From: Bacillus weihaiensis
GTDB lineage: Bacteria > Bacillota > Bacilli > Bacillales > Bacillaceae
Assembly: GCF_001889165.1 (NCBI RefSeq)
Contig: NZ_CP016020.1
Coordinates: forward strand, 62,001-126,000
Length of the DNA stretch: 64,000 nt
Direction: 5' to 3'
Made by a program: the position numbers and the translations under genes. Under the pieces are notes generated by a model. It was not told the origin of the DNA, did not search any database, and was given only the letters and a program-made list of their open reading frames with translations. Position 1 is the stretch's first letter. The number at the start of each line of letters is the position of its first letter. Positions 1-8,085 of the stretch are shown one piece after another.

Positions 1-2868
1 GAGATTCAAATTATCACGAACGGTGGAGAAATACTAGAGTCAAAAAAGGTGGCGGATTTAACTGAAGTCACTTGGAGTCCAACTATTCAAGATGGTAATG
101 GAGCGAATTGGTACGTTGTAAAGGTTATCCATAAAGGGGATAAGTGGACAACAGCAAGTGCTATTTACACAACTGGTGGAGAGATGGATGTTAAGCTTAC
201 GAACTTAAAAATCAATCCTGATCCAAGTGTTCCAGGAACAACTACAGAGCTTTCAGCAACTGTAAGTAACATGGGAGTACGCTCTGTTGAAGACTTAGAA
301 GTGAAATTCTATCATTCTAGTGTTTCAGAGGAAAATCTTATTTCAGCTGCAACTATTTCATATATTGGACCGGGTAAAACAGGCCAGGCGAATGCTAACT
401 GGATTCCAACTGCTTCAGGACAAGAAAAAATTATTGCAGTACTGACAGAAATTCCAGACGTCACAACAGTAACAAAGATAGAAAAAAATACGAAAGTGGT
501 TGAAGCAATCAATAAGAAAGTCCTTATTGATCAGGCTCATGGAAATGCAGATGTACCTGGTTCAATGGGCAACTTCATGGAACTCCTTCGTCGTAACGGA
601 TACGAAGCTGTTCTCAATACAAAAACACTTTCACAGGAAGTATTAGCAAACTATGATGTACTTGTTGTTAATGCACCTACTGAAAGTAGTGCTTTTACAA
701 AGGAAGAGAATAAAGCGGTTAGTGATTGGGTAAAAGCTGGAGGCTCATTAATGCTTTCTGGTAAATCTAATTATAGCTATAATTCTGCAGTAGTGAATCC
801 AGTACTTGCAGAAATGAATTCTGGAATTCGTATGAACAATGACAATGTGTATGAACCAAACACATCTGATAAATTTAGTGGTGGTATGAAATGGTCAGTT
901 TATGCCTACACAATGCCTGAAACGAAGTCTGGATTAAATGATAATTTACAAGCAATTCGTTATTTTTCAGGTGCATCTTTAGTGGATGAGAACCTAAAGG
1001 CATTAACAAACGAAGACGAAACCGGCTTAGAAATTCTAGTTGCAGGTAATGAATCTTCTTATAACTTTAATGTATCTGAAGGATATCATACTTATAATCC
1101 TGCAATTGGTGGCGAAAATGATCCAAATCAAACATCAGGTAAAGATGGGGAAAATATTCCTTTAATCGCTAAAGAGTATATTGGTGAAGGTCGAATTCTT
1201 GTATCTGGTAGACATTTTTATTCTGATTTCGAAATTACAAACGATGTAAGTAATACAGCATTTACATTACGTGTTATGGATTGGTTAGCAAATTATGACC
1301 GTATAAAAGACATAAAAGAGGTTAGAGAGACAGCAGAAGAAGGTGATATTGTAACTGTTCAAGGTACTGTTACTGCACCAACTGATGAGTTCTTTGACAC
1401 GATTTATATTCAAGATGAGACAGGTGGTATTTCTCTATTTGGAACACAAGGAATGAGTTTACCTGAAGGAACAGTCGTGATCGCAACAGGTGGATTTACT
1501 ACGTTCGAAGGCGAAAAAGAGTTAATGTATGAGAACTTTGGTTATGAGATCTTAAAAGTGGGACCTGGTGAAAAGGTTAAAGCTAAGCAAGTGATTTCAA
1601 CTGAGGTTCAAGAAGGAACGTTTAACGGACAATTAGTCAACCTTACCGGTAGGATTAAAGAAATGAATAATGAAGGTAGCTACATGATTGTTTCAGACTG
1701 CCATGGAGATGCTTATATTCATACAGATGGATATTTGCCACTTGGTGTAGATCGTTTTAAAGAAGGCGATCAAATTGATGTAAAAGGTATCGCATCCTCA
1801 GGTGCTTCCGGAAATCGTATTAGAGTTCGCTTTACAACAGACTTAGCACTAAATACAGATACGTTAGAATGTGAAACCCCAGGCGAGGGCGATGGTAATG
1901 ACCCAGGAGAGGATACTGAAACCCCAGGCGAAGGCGATGGTAATGACCCAGGAGAAGATACCGAAACCCCAGGCGAGGGCGATGGTAATGATCCAGGAGA
2001 AGATACTGAAACCCCAGGTGAAGGCGATGGTAATGACCCAGGAGAAGATACTGAAACTCCTGGTGAAGATGATGGCAACGACCCAGGAAAAGATAACGAA
2101 GCTCCAGGAAACGGTGATGACGAGGATAAAGACTCAGGTTCTAAAGACGAAGGAACAAATAATCCTGGAAAGTCTCCATCTAATACAAAAGAAGAAGTGA
2201 TTGAGGCTAAAATGACTGATAAAGTGGTGACTGTTGAAACAAGAGATTTAGAAGCGTTAGAAGATCATTCTACTTTTGTCATAGACGTTAAAAATAAAGT
2301 GGTCGTTGAAGTGAAACTAACAGCTGATCAGATTGCCATTATGAAAGAAAAGGGATTAACATTGAAAATCGCAAACAAAGATATGTTTGTTAAGATCCCT
2401 GCCGAGAATCTTCCTGATGGTGATGTAGTGATTCATGTAGAGAGAATGAAGGATATTTCAAATGCATTAAGTGCTGTGTATGATTTTAAAATCACATCAG
2501 AAGGCAAAGAATATCATGAATTTGATCAGAATGTGACCCTTTCCTTTAAAGTAACTGGTAAAGTGAAAAGGAATGAGAATGTTAAAGTATACTATTACAA
2601 TGAAGAAGCGAAGAAATGGGAGCTCATTGGCGGAGTATATGAAAAAGGATATGTGACGGCAGAGACAAATCACTTTAGTACGTATACTGTTTTTGAAATA
2701 ACCTCTACTGATGAAGGAGAAAAACTAGTAGCACCAGAAGCTGGTTATACTTTACCGAACACAGCAACAAACACATTTACGATGATTTTATTAGGTTTCA
2801 TCATTATGATGGCTGGTGGATTAACTGTTTTCTTGCAACGCAGAAAAAAGGAAATGACTAGCTTGTAA
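1..2868 (+). CDS. Sortase-anchored multidomain surface protein, 3' part
   Basis: The reading frame is open from the first base, so the start and signal peptide lie outside the window; about 955 C-terminal residues are visible. In order they look like a CARDB-type beta-sandwich (about nt 200-500), a GATase-like/DUF4350-like segment starting VLIDQAHGNADV (about nt 520-1290), two OB-fold-like stretches of the type seen in YhcR nucleases (about nt 1310-1850), a Gly/Asp/Glu/Pro-rich linker of 15-residue repeats (1873-2097), a membrane-proximal beta domain, and a cell-wall sorting signal: LPNTA at 2752-2766, a hydrophobic stretch and a RRKK tail. The sorting signal shows that a sortase attaches it to peptidoglycan. 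Enzymatic activity, if any, is probably encoded upstream of the window; a secreted protease or nuclease is possible, but I cannot tell which. Confidence 0.85.
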   Translation, partial: EIQIITNGGEILESKKVADLTEVTWSPTIQDGNGANWYVVKVIHKGDKWTTASAIYTTGGEMDVKLTNLKINPDPSVPGTTTELSATVSNMGVRSVEDLEVKFYHSSVSEENLISAATISYIGPGKTGQANANWIPTASGQEKIIAVLTEIPDVTTVTKIEKNTKVVEAINKKVLIDQAHGNADVPGSMGNFMELLRRNGYEAVLNTKTLSQEVLANYDVLVVNAPTESSAFTKEENKAVSDWVKAGGSLMLSGKSNYSYNSAVVNPVLAEMNSGIRMNNDNVYEPNTSDKFSGGMKWSVYAYTMPETKSGLNDNLQAIRYFSGASLVDENLKALTNEDETGLEILVAGNESSYNFNVSEGYHTYNPAIGGENDPNQTSGKDGENIPLIAKEYIGEGRILVSGRHFYSDFEITNDVSNTAFTLRVMDWLANYDRIKDIKEVRETAEEGDIVTVQGTVTAPTDEFFDTIYIQDETGGISLFGTQGMSLPEGTVVIATGGFTTFEGEKELMYENFGYEILKVGPGEKVKAKQVISTEVQEGTFNGQLVNLTGRIKEMNNEGSYMIVSDCHGDAYIHTDGYLPLGVDRFKEGDQIDVKGIASSGASGNRIRVRFTTDLALNTDTLECETPGEGDGNDPGEDTETPGEGDGNDPGEDTETPGEGDGNDPGEDTETPGEGDGNDPGEDTETPGEDDGNDPGKDNEAPGNGDDEDKDSGSKDEGTNNPGKSPSNTKEEVIEAKMTDKVVTVETRDLEALEDHSTFVIDVKNKVVVEVKLTADQIAIMKEKGLTLKIANKDMFVKIPAENLPDGDVVIHVERMKDISNALSAVYDFKITSEGKEYHEFDQNVTLSFKVTGKVKRNENVKVYYYNEEAKKWELIGGVYEKGYVTAETNHFSTYTVFEITSTDEGEKLVAPEAGYTLPNTATNTFTMILLGFIIMMAGGLTVFLQRRKKEMTSL
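1873..2097 (+). repeat. Five tandem 45-bp in-frame repeats (linker)
   Basis: Five 45-bp units (1873, 1918, 1963, 2008, 2053) encode ETPGEGDGNDPGEDT; the first four are nearly identical at DNA level and the fifth is diverged (ETPGEDDGNDPGKDN). A degenerate sixth part-unit follows. This is an acidic flexible spacer typical of wall-anchored proteins. The near identity suggests recent expansion by slippage or recombination, so copy number may vary between strains. Confidence 0.95.
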
Positions 2869-2880
2869 GAAGAGAAAGAG

Positions 2881-2911
2881 AAGACTGTCCCATTGTTGGG
2901 CGGTCTTCTTT
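2881..2911 (+). terminator. Rho-independent terminator after surface protein
   Basis: A 10-bp stem with two G-U pairs (aagactgtcc with gggcggtctt) is followed by cttt, 12 bases after the stop codon. Confidence 0.75.
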
Positions 2912-3342
2912 GATTTGAGCTGATTATCTTCTTAAATTTCAAGGAAGCGAAAGTAAGCATCTCCTTCATGGACAATTATTTAAGCCTGCGAAGGGTTGCC
3001 AGCGCATGCCATGCTTTCTTTTGCCTCTTTCAACTACTCGCTCGATGAACAAGCTGATCTACGGTAACCATCTCTCATTGATCTCGTACGTATGAACGCT
3101 TCCTTGATAACGACTCCATCATCTTATACGTTATATAAGTCCAAATGATAGTATATTTTTGTTGCTGCACATAAAGTTTATCGTATCAGTTAATTCCAGC
3201 CAAAGGCTCAGCAGACTCCTGCAGGAGCAGCTGGATAGAAGAGAACCCACAGGAGCTAGCGAAGGGAGGCTCACCGCCAGCTTCGCTGAAAGCGAAGCGC
3301 CTGGAATGGAAATCAACATGTTCCTTTCACCTCAAGCCAAAA
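2912..3342. other. Intergenic stretch without a gene
   Basis: No open frame here has a ribosome binding site or recognisable product. It holds one diverged copy of a Bacillus intergenic repeat (3195-3321) and otherwise looks non-coding. Confidence 0.6.
3195..3321 (+). repeat. Diverged copy of Bacillus GC-rich intergenic repeat
   Basis: The stretch contains gactcctgcaggag, cccacagg, gaggctcaccgcc, gaaagcgaagcg and tggaatggaaatcaac. These correspond in order to the repeats at 53951-54640 (gactcctgcggg, ccccacagg, gaggctcaccgcccg, ctggagcggaattcaac). It is much more GC-rich than its surroundings. Elements of this design are scattered in intergenic DNA of many Bacillus genomes; their function is unknown. 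Confidence 0.75.
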
Positions 3343-3391
3343 TAAAAAGACTGTAGGACGCCCGATTTTTACCCGAGTGTGTCTACAGTCT
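3343..3391 (-). terminator. Terminator of the YflT-like stress gene
   Basis: The 9-bp stem agactgtag (3348-3356) pairs with ctacagtct (3383-3391). Read on the minus strand the hairpin is followed by tttttatttt, 12 bases beyond the stop codon of the gene ending at 3403. Confidence 0.75.
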
Positions 3392-3402
3392 CTTCTTGAT
3401 TG

Positions 3403-3717
3403 TTATTGTGCAACAATAACAACTTTTCCTTTATCTAATTCTTCCTCTAAATGCATGGCTTCATTTTGTGAAACGCCTAGTGAAGTCATCCTAGTTCGAA
3501 GCTCCTCACCTCTTGATCGAAATACATTGGCAATTTTATCAAAAAATCCTTCTTCCGTAATCCCGACATTATTTGTTTCTGTATGTTCAGTTAAGTGCTT
3601 AGAGCGAATAATATCATGTGCAAACAGATAAATTTCCTCTTTTGTATACCCTTGTCCTTGCAACTCGTTTATTCTTTCAGTAGCTTGTACGCCGTTTTCA
3701 ACGATATAGGTTTTCAT
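3403..3717 (-). CDS. YflT/GSP17M-like general stress protein
   Basis: A small cytoplasmic protein of 104 residues starting MKTYIVENG, matching the general stress protein 17M / YflT family: an N-terminal beta-alpha unit (VENGVQATERINEL, then YLFAHD) and an acidic C-terminal half. Molecular function is unknown; B. subtilis YflT is a heat- and SigB-induced protein. I chose the third in-frame ATG because GGAG lies 9 bases upstream of it, whereas the first ATG directly abuts GGAG. A SigB-type promoter lies 32 bases upstream and a terminator follows, so the gene is a monocistronic stress unit. Family call is good; role is only inferred. Confidence 0.85.
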   Translation of the reverse strand: MKTYIVENGVQATERINELQGQGYTKEEIYLFAHDIIRSKHLTEHTETNNVGITEEGFFDKIANVFRSRGEELRTRMTSLGVSQNEAMHLEEELDKGKVVIVAQ

Positions 3718-3748
3718 ATTCATCATCTCCTTTGTGTGATACTTCTTT

Positions 3749-3775
3749 ATTCCCTACTAATAAATCGATTAAAAC
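3749..3775 (-). promoter_or_regulatory. SigB-type promoter of the YflT-like gene
   Basis: Read on the minus strand: GTTTTA, 15-base spacer, GGGAAT, against the SigB consensus GTTTAA-N12-15-GGGTAT. The position, 32 bases before the start codon, and the family's known SigB dependence support it. Not experimentally shown here. Confidence 0.7.
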
Positions 3776-3912
3776 GTTTTTTGTAAAAATGAGTCGAATT
3801 TCATACTTTTGGAAGGATTAACTAACCAAAATAGCTTCAGAAGAAATTTCCTATATATGTTGAGGAACACTCTGATAAAATAGACAATAGAAAAGTAGAA
3901 CAGGTAAAAAGG

Positions 3913-3992
3913 ATGGGATTATCCGTCGTCATTTTTACATGTAATCGGAGTTTGAAGGTATAGAGCTTTTAGAATCCATTAGAAATAAATAA
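3913..3992 (+). pseudogene. Remnant of family 2 glycosyltransferase N-terminus (ywdF-like)
   Basis: An ATG with aaaaagg just upstream opens MGLSVVIFTCNRSLKV and then stops (3961-3963). Shifting frame at about 3958 gives IELLESIRNK before another stop. Joined, these resemble the start of a GT2 enzyme (SVVIPTYNR followed by a helix such as LLESI.NQ). B. subtilis has the putative glycosyltransferase ywdF next to ung, so this looks like a frameshifted, truncated relic. The match is short, so it could be chance. Confidence 0.45.
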
Positions 3993-4093
3993 ACTGGATG
4001 TCTCTATAAGTTGTGATTGTAAATGATGGGGAGAGAAGTGAAAACACAGATTGTGTGGGGGAACTTCTCTTCATTCACGTGTTAAAGGGAGAG

Positions 4094-4777
4094 ATGAACT
4101 ACGTGTTACATAATGTAGATGCTAGCTGGAAAGAAGTATTAAAGCAGCAGATTAATGAAGTGTATTTTAAAGAGCTATTGCTTTTCTTAGAAACCGAGTA
4201 TGAGGAAAAAAAGATTTTTCCACGTAAAGATCAGATATTTCGAGCGCTTGAAGCAACGCCATTCCACTCAGTGAAAGCAGTCATTTTAGGTCAAGATCCA
4301 TATCATGGGGACAATCAGGCAGAAGGCTTAAGTTTTTCTGTTTCAAAGGGCATGAAGCTACCTCCTTCATTACGAAATATTTTTGCTGAATTACACGATG
4401 ATCTTGGGTGTACTCCACCAAAAGAAGGGTCATTAATAAAATGGGCGGACGAGGGGGTTCTTTTGTTAAATACAGTATTAACTGTGCGAAAAGGAGAGCC
4501 AAATTCACATAAGGGTGAAGGCTGGGAGCATTTTACTGATGAAATTATTCGATTATTAAATGATCGGAAGGAGCCTCTTGTATTTCTTTTATGGGGAAAG
4601 CATGCTCAAAAGAAGAAGGAATTGCTTTCTTCTTCTCACCATTTAATTATAGAATCGCCTCACCCAAGTCCATTTGCAGCGAGAAAAGGATTTTTTGGCA
4701 GTAAACCGTTCTCGAGAACAAATGTATTTCTGAAAGAGCAAGGAATAAACGAAATTGATTGGTGCTTAGAAGATTAA
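4094..4777 (+). CDS. ung: Uracil-DNA glycosylase
   Basis: Removes uracil from DNA as the first step of base excision repair. The 227-residue product has the water-activating loop GQDPYH (catalytic Asp68, from Met at 4094), the uracil pocket region LLLNTVLTV, and the DNA-intercalation/catalytic HPSP loop with His190; length matches the usual 225 or so. The frame is open further upstream to 4013, but those 27 residues do not resemble the family. The ATG at 4094 follows AAAGGGAGAG, a slightly close but adequate site. The next two genes are co-directional and closely spaced, so they are probably cotranscribed. Confidence 0.95.
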   Translation: MNYVLHNVDASWKEVLKQQINEVYFKELLLFLETEYEEKKIFPRKDQIFRALEATPFHSVKAVILGQDPYHGDNQAEGLSFSVSKGMKLPPSLRNIFAELHDDLGCTPPKEGSLIKWADEGVLLLNTVLTVRKGEPNSHKGEGWEHFTDEIIRLLNDRKEPLVFLLWGKHAQKKKELLSSSHHLIIESPHPSPFAARKGFFGSKPFSRTNVFLKEQGINEIDWCLED

Positions 4778-4808
4778 AGGGATGGAAACAATTTAAAGGA
4801 GTTACGTT

Positions 4809-4988
4809 ATGTCAAATACAGTGATAAACTGCATAAAGTGTAAATATTTTTATGTGACATGGGATAAAAAATTTCCCAATGGCTGTCGTGCATACGGTTT
4901 TAAGTCGGCAAGCCGACCATCAATTATGGTGAAAAAATCATCTGGACTAACATGTATGAAATATGAAAATAAGCAAGTTCAAAGGTAG
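4809..4988 (+). CDS. Small Cys-containing protein downstream of ung
   Basis: A 59-residue frame beginning MSNTVINCIKCKYFYVTW, with AAAGGAG 7 bases before the ATG. It holds four cysteines in two parts: CxxC (CIKC), a single Cys in NGCRAYGF, and a late Cys (LTCMKYE), a plausible metal-binding arrangement. I do not recognise a characterised family. It starts 31 bases after ung and ends 22 bases before ywdI, so it probably belongs to that operon. Function unknown; a link to DNA repair would be guesswork from position. Confidence 0.75.
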   Translation: MSNTVINCIKCKYFYVTWDKKFPNGCRAYGFKSASRPSIMVKKSSGLTCMKYENKQVQR

Positions 4989-5010
4989 TTTCGTTTGGAG
5001 GAAAAAAGAA

Positions 5011-5328
5011 ATGAATATCCATGTTTCGAAAATATTAGGAAAAATAGAAGAAGAACTAGTAAAAGCAAAAAGCAGTCAAGGAGAGCATGATTTAAAAGAA
5101 CGGATGAGAGTCATCCACTCATTAACTGAGTTAATTATTGATGACGATTCACAAGCTCGTGTAAGTCATACTCCACAAGTCACATATCCTTCTACACAAC
5201 AAGTAAGTCAGGCTGAACTACAAAAGATGATGGGGACTCCATCACCTATTGTCAAAAAGGAGCCTACTATTCAGTCCTCCCCTCTTCAAGAGGAAGATGG
5301 AAATGGTGATTCACTGTTTGATTTTTAA
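5011..5328 (+). CDS. ywdI: YwdI family protein
   Basis: 105 residues starting MNIHVSKILGKIEEELVKAK, with GGAGG 9 bases upstream; the frame extends to 4963 but has no site there. The N-terminal half is predicted helical and charged; the C-terminal half is a low-complexity Ser/Thr/Gln/Pro linker ending in a short acidic tail (DGNGDSLFDF). It resembles B. subtilis YwdI, also encoded beside ung; function unknown. Confidence 0.75.
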   Translation: MNIHVSKILGKIEEELVKAKSSQGEHDLKERMRVIHSLTELIIDDDSQARVSHTPQVTYPSTQQVSQAELQKMMGTPSPIVKKEPTIQSSPLQEEDGNGDSLFDF

Positions 5329-5485
5329 TAGTATTCGTAAAGTGATAAGAGGTTAATCATGCACACCTTAAGCAAGTTTTTTTAGAATCTCTTCCTTAAT
5401 TAAGGAATTGTCCCAAAGAAATCCATCATATTATCACCTATTCAGGACACAATGATAATAAATTGTGAATGGAGGTTAAGGTAAA

Positions 5486-5785
5486 ATGATATATGATGAT
5501 TTATTTAACTTTGGATTAGGAAGAGCTAGCATGGGATTAATGAGTGATCCGTATCCTTCTTCTATCACTCACGATCGCTATGATGTCTATATAAATCAAG
5601 ATTTTATTGGTCAAAAATATTTGTTAACAGCGCAGGAATCTGTTCATGACATTGATGAGTTCTTAAAGAATGAGGGAATTAAAGAGTTCGAATCCTATCT
5701 AGATGGAGATCATTATTATATAAAGGCAGGAGAAAACGAACGTAGAGCAGCTGAGGTATTAAAGGTATATCTACAAAATCGATAA
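5486..5785 (+). CDS. Uncharacterised 99-residue protein
   Basis: I do not recognise this protein. It starts MIYDDLFNFGLGRAS, with GGAGG about 10 bases before the ATG, and has alternating hydrophobic strands and a charged C-terminus (NERRAAEVLKVYLQNR). There is no signal peptide, membrane segment or cysteine motif, so it is probably a small cytoplasmic alpha/beta protein. It stands alone between ywdI (158 bases upstream) and a weak terminator. Coding is supported by the ribosome binding site and ordinary Bacillus-like codon use. Confidence 0.7.
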   Translation: MIYDDLFNFGLGRASMGLMSDPYPSSITHDRYDVYINQDFIGQKYLLTAQESVHDIDEFLKNEGIKEFESYLDGDHYYIKAGENERRAAEVLKVYLQNR

Positions 5786-5795
5786 TTTTTTAAAG

Positions 5796-5823
5796 AAGGA
5801 GTCATGAATATGGCTCTTTTTTT
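5796..5823 (+). terminator. Probable terminator after the 99-residue gene
   Basis: A short stem GAGTC (5799-5803) with GGCTC (5812-5816), 8-base loop, followed by seven T. The stem is weak, but the T-run and the position 10-40 bases after the stop fit. Confidence 0.5.
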
Positions 5824-5876
5824 GATCAAAAAAACTGTTGCGTTCATGAAGGAGGGGACAAATTTTGTCAAATAAA

Positions 5877-6005
5877 CGTTTTTGATCCAAAGTTAGACGA
5901 TTAATAACAAAGCCTGGGCGATTCACACTAATATTGGACGATTCATATAGGAAATTAGCTGATTTGGGATTGAATTTATAGAGATCTACATGAATTCCCC
6001 GATTA
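5877..6005. repeat. Degenerate 20-21-nt periodic repeat around CGATT
   Basis: CGAT or CG/TGATT cores recur at 5877, 5898, 5919, 5939, 5959 and 6000, that is every 20-21 bases (one unit near 5980 is unrecognisable). On the minus strand the units read roughly TATGAATCGTCCAATATTAG, TGTGAATCGCCCAGGCTTTG, TATTAATCGTCTAACTTTGG. An 80-codon open frame on the minus strand crosses it, but it has no ribosome binding site and ends in the gene next door, so I treat it as non-coding. Confidence 0.5.
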
Positions 6006-6150
6006 TTTTCCATCTTTTCTACCTGCGAATCATAGTTTAAACATCACGTCTTTTCTTATAACCTAAATGATAAAAGTCATAATTTATCCGTTGAAAATTA
6101 AGCAATGTAGGGTAAGATGAAAGAGGAAGAATAAGGGAGGTAAATAGAAA

Positions 6151-6522
6151 ATGAAGCTTTTTCTTATTTTAGGTGCGATTAATGGATTCTTAGCGGTTGC
6201 ATTAGGGGCATTTGGAGCACATGGATTAGAAGGGAAAATTCCTGAGAAGTACATAAAAACTTGGCAAACGGGTGTAACGTACCAAATGTTTCATGCTGGA
6301 GGATTGTTTGTCATTGCCTTTTTAGCCGATAAAATAGCAAATATCGGGCTACTTACAACTGCAGGTTGGTTATTTCTAGTAGGTATTATCTTATTTTCGG
6401 GAAGCTTGTATGTACTTAGCGTCACACAAATTAGTGTGTTAGGTGCTATTACACCTTTGGGAGGTCTTGCGTTTTTAGGCGGCTGGGTACTTTTAGGTTA
6501 TGTAGCAATTCGTTTTTTATAA
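6151..6522 (+). CDS. ywdK: DUF423 membrane protein YwdK
   Basis: A 123-residue integral membrane protein of the DUF423 family: four hydrophobic segments (about residues 1-20, 45-62, 68-90, 95-120) and the family signature GAFGAHGLE with Met/Phe/His (YQMFHA) in the second helix region. Transport or sensor function has not been established for the family. AGGGAGG lies 8 bases before the ATG, and a strong terminator follows, so it is probably monocistronic. B. subtilis ywdK also sits beside gerQ (ywdL). Confidence 0.85.
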   Translation: MKLFLILGAINGFLAVALGAFGAHGLEGKIPEKYIKTWQTGVTYQMFHAGGLFVIAFLADKIANIGLLTTAGWLFLVGIILFSGSLYVLSVTQISVLGAITPLGGLAFLGGWVLLGYVAIRFL

Positions 6523-6530
6523 GATATTAA

Positions 6531-6569
6531 AAAAGGCTGACTCTTAAGTCTCTAGAGTCAGCCTTTTTT
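6531..6569 (+). terminator. Terminator between ywdK and gerQ
   Basis: 13-bp stem aaaaggctgactc / gagtcagcctttt, followed by TTT. The A-run on the other side lets it also serve gerQ from the minus strand. Confidence 0.9.
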
Positions 6570-6651
6570 GGGTTGCTTAGCGTACGAGAAAACACATCGT
6601 CTTTGAATAAGCGCTTCGACATCCTGCTCTAGCACCTAGCCTTTTTCTTAT

Positions 6652-7152
6652 TTATCTAGGCTGATAAGAAGCCATTGTATATTGCTGATCATATTGAAGC
6701 TCTTCGTCGAATGTTACATAATCTAAGTAAACCATTAGGAGTAAATAGCGCATCCCTGTTTGAGGGTCGCTCAAGATAATGTGGTCACGCCCTGCAGCTT
6801 CGATGATCCCTTTAAAGATCTTTGCGTTCCATTCACGGTTATTTTCAAACGTCATATAAACAGTTGCTAATTTACCACGGTTTAAGCGAAGGATATTTTC
6901 TATGTATGATTCCTCGAGTGGAAGCATACCAGGTACATTTTGTGCAATACCTTGTTGTTGTGGCATTTGAGGCACTTGAGCGAACTGAGCTGGGTAAGGG
7001 TAAGCTTGTGGATATGGTTGTTGGTAGCCCATTCCTTGTTGAATTGGTTGAGCGGCTTGAGTAGGCTGCTGCATCCCTTGTAATCCTTGAACACCTGTCA
7101 TATCATACCCATAAGGTTGTGCTTGCGCTTGGTACTTTTTATTATTTGCCAT
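6652..7152 (-). CDS. gerQ: Spore coat protein GerQ
   Basis: GerQ is a spore coat protein needed for localisation of the cortex-lytic enzyme CwlJ and is cross-linked by transglutaminase Tgl in B. subtilis. The 166-residue product has the expected design: a Gln/Pro/Tyr-rich N-terminal half (about residues 5-75; glutamines suit cross-linking) and a conserved C-terminal domain from PLEESYIENILRLNRGK to YLLLMVYLDYVTFDEEL. AGGAGGG lies 8 bases before the ATG. A mother-cell sigma promoter is expected, but I did not find a convincing one. Adjacent to ywdK as in B. subtilis. Confidence 0.93.
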   Translation of the reverse strand: MANNKKYQAQAQPYGYDMTGVQGLQGMQQPTQAAQPIQQGMGYQQPYPQAYPYPAQFAQVPQMPQQQGIAQNVPGMLPLEESYIENILRLNRGKLATVYMTFENNREWNAKIFKGIIEAAGRDHIILSDPQTGMRYLLLMVYLDYVTFDEELQYDQQYTMASYQPR

Positions 7153-7614
7153 TTAATAAACCCTCCTAAAATGTTTAATAAAGTGGAGAATAGAAACAAC
7201 ATGAGTTTTTGCGCCATTTCCCTGCCCACTTGTTTTTCGTAGTGGTAAGGTTGCTTAAAGGAAAGGCCATAAAAGATGAGACGCGACATTTTCCCGAGAT
7301 TTTCACGACCATTGTGAACAAGCTTTTTATAAATCTAGGTTGTCAGGTTGAACGCAACTACCATTGCTAGGACGTTGGTTCATTAATTGCCTACTTAAAA
7401 TTTTCTTTCCTCACTGTTTTATCTTGAAATAGAAAGAACTATTTTTCTAGCTACCTCAAGACAAGAGAAGAAAAAGATTCTTATTAAGCGTTAGATATGA
7501 TCATGGTACAGTCGCGAAAGAAACAAGAAAATTCTTATTCAAGCTTTACTCATTCATACGTATGATAGGGAAAATCAACTTATGACAATTGGGAAAAATT
7601 TAAAGAGGATGGGG
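7153..7614. other. Gene-free stretch between gerQ and acetyltransferase
   Basis: This divergent intergenic region must hold the gerQ promoter (minus) and the acetyltransferase promoter (plus). Short open frames here lack ribosome binding sites. I see no repeat or strong promoter match. Confidence 0.5.
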
Positions 7615-8085
7615 ATGGTTAGTGTGATGAGACTCGAAGAAATAAAAGAAGAGCATCTTGCCTGTGTAAAAGAAATTGTCAATTCAAATGGGGAGTATAA
7701 TCAACTTGAAAATGACCAAGAAAGAAGAACAGATAAGGAAATTAGGGAAGAATTTTTCAATCATTTTTCAAGAAGCTTTCTAATAAAATATGGGGAGAAA
7801 TCTATTGGAGTTATTGATTCCTTAGATCGTAATCCAAAGGATGGGTACCCGTGGTTAGGCTTACTGATGCTCAAAAAAGACGAGCAAGGTAAAGGGTATG
7901 CTAAGAAAGCCTATAAACAATATGAAGATCGTGTTAAACAATCCGGCAAGAAGGCAATTCGACTGGCGGTTTTAACACAGAATGACCACGCGAAGGCATT
8001 TTGGCGATCATTAGGATATGAATACTATGAAACAAAACCCCATCAGCATAATCGTGAAGTGGACTGCTTTGAAAAAACACTTTAA
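7615..8085 (+). CDS. GNAT family N-acetyltransferase
   Basis: An acetyl-CoA-dependent N-acetyltransferase by fold. GLLMLKKDEQGKGYAKKA contains the Q/R-x-x-G-x-G/A acetyl-CoA loop (QGKGYA); NDHAKAFWRSLGYEYYE is the usual C-terminal beta-bulge motif. The substrate is unknown. Three in-frame ATGs are possible (7582, 7609, 7615); I chose 7615 (156 residues) because AAAGAGG lies 6 bases upstream of it, while the site before 7582 is poor. Isolated gene, ending at a perfect palindromic hairpin shared with hemQ. Confidence 0.85.
   Translation: MVSVMRLEEIKEEHLACVKEIVNSNGEYNQLENDQERRTDKEIREEFFNHFSRSFLIKYGEKSIGVIDSLDRNPKDGYPWLGLLMLKKDEQGKGYAKKAYKQYEDRVKQSGKKAIRLAVLTQNDHAKAFWRSLGYEYYETKPHQHNREVDCFEKTL

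Noticed and set aside
1770-2078. Antisense frame of Pro/Ser/Gly repeats
   Set aside because: It is the mirror of the 45-bp repeats in the surface protein gene; a repeat period divisible by three keeps all frames open.
5771-6013. 80-codon minus-strand frame
   Set aside because: It runs over a degenerate repeat and into the neighbouring gene, with no ribosome binding site.
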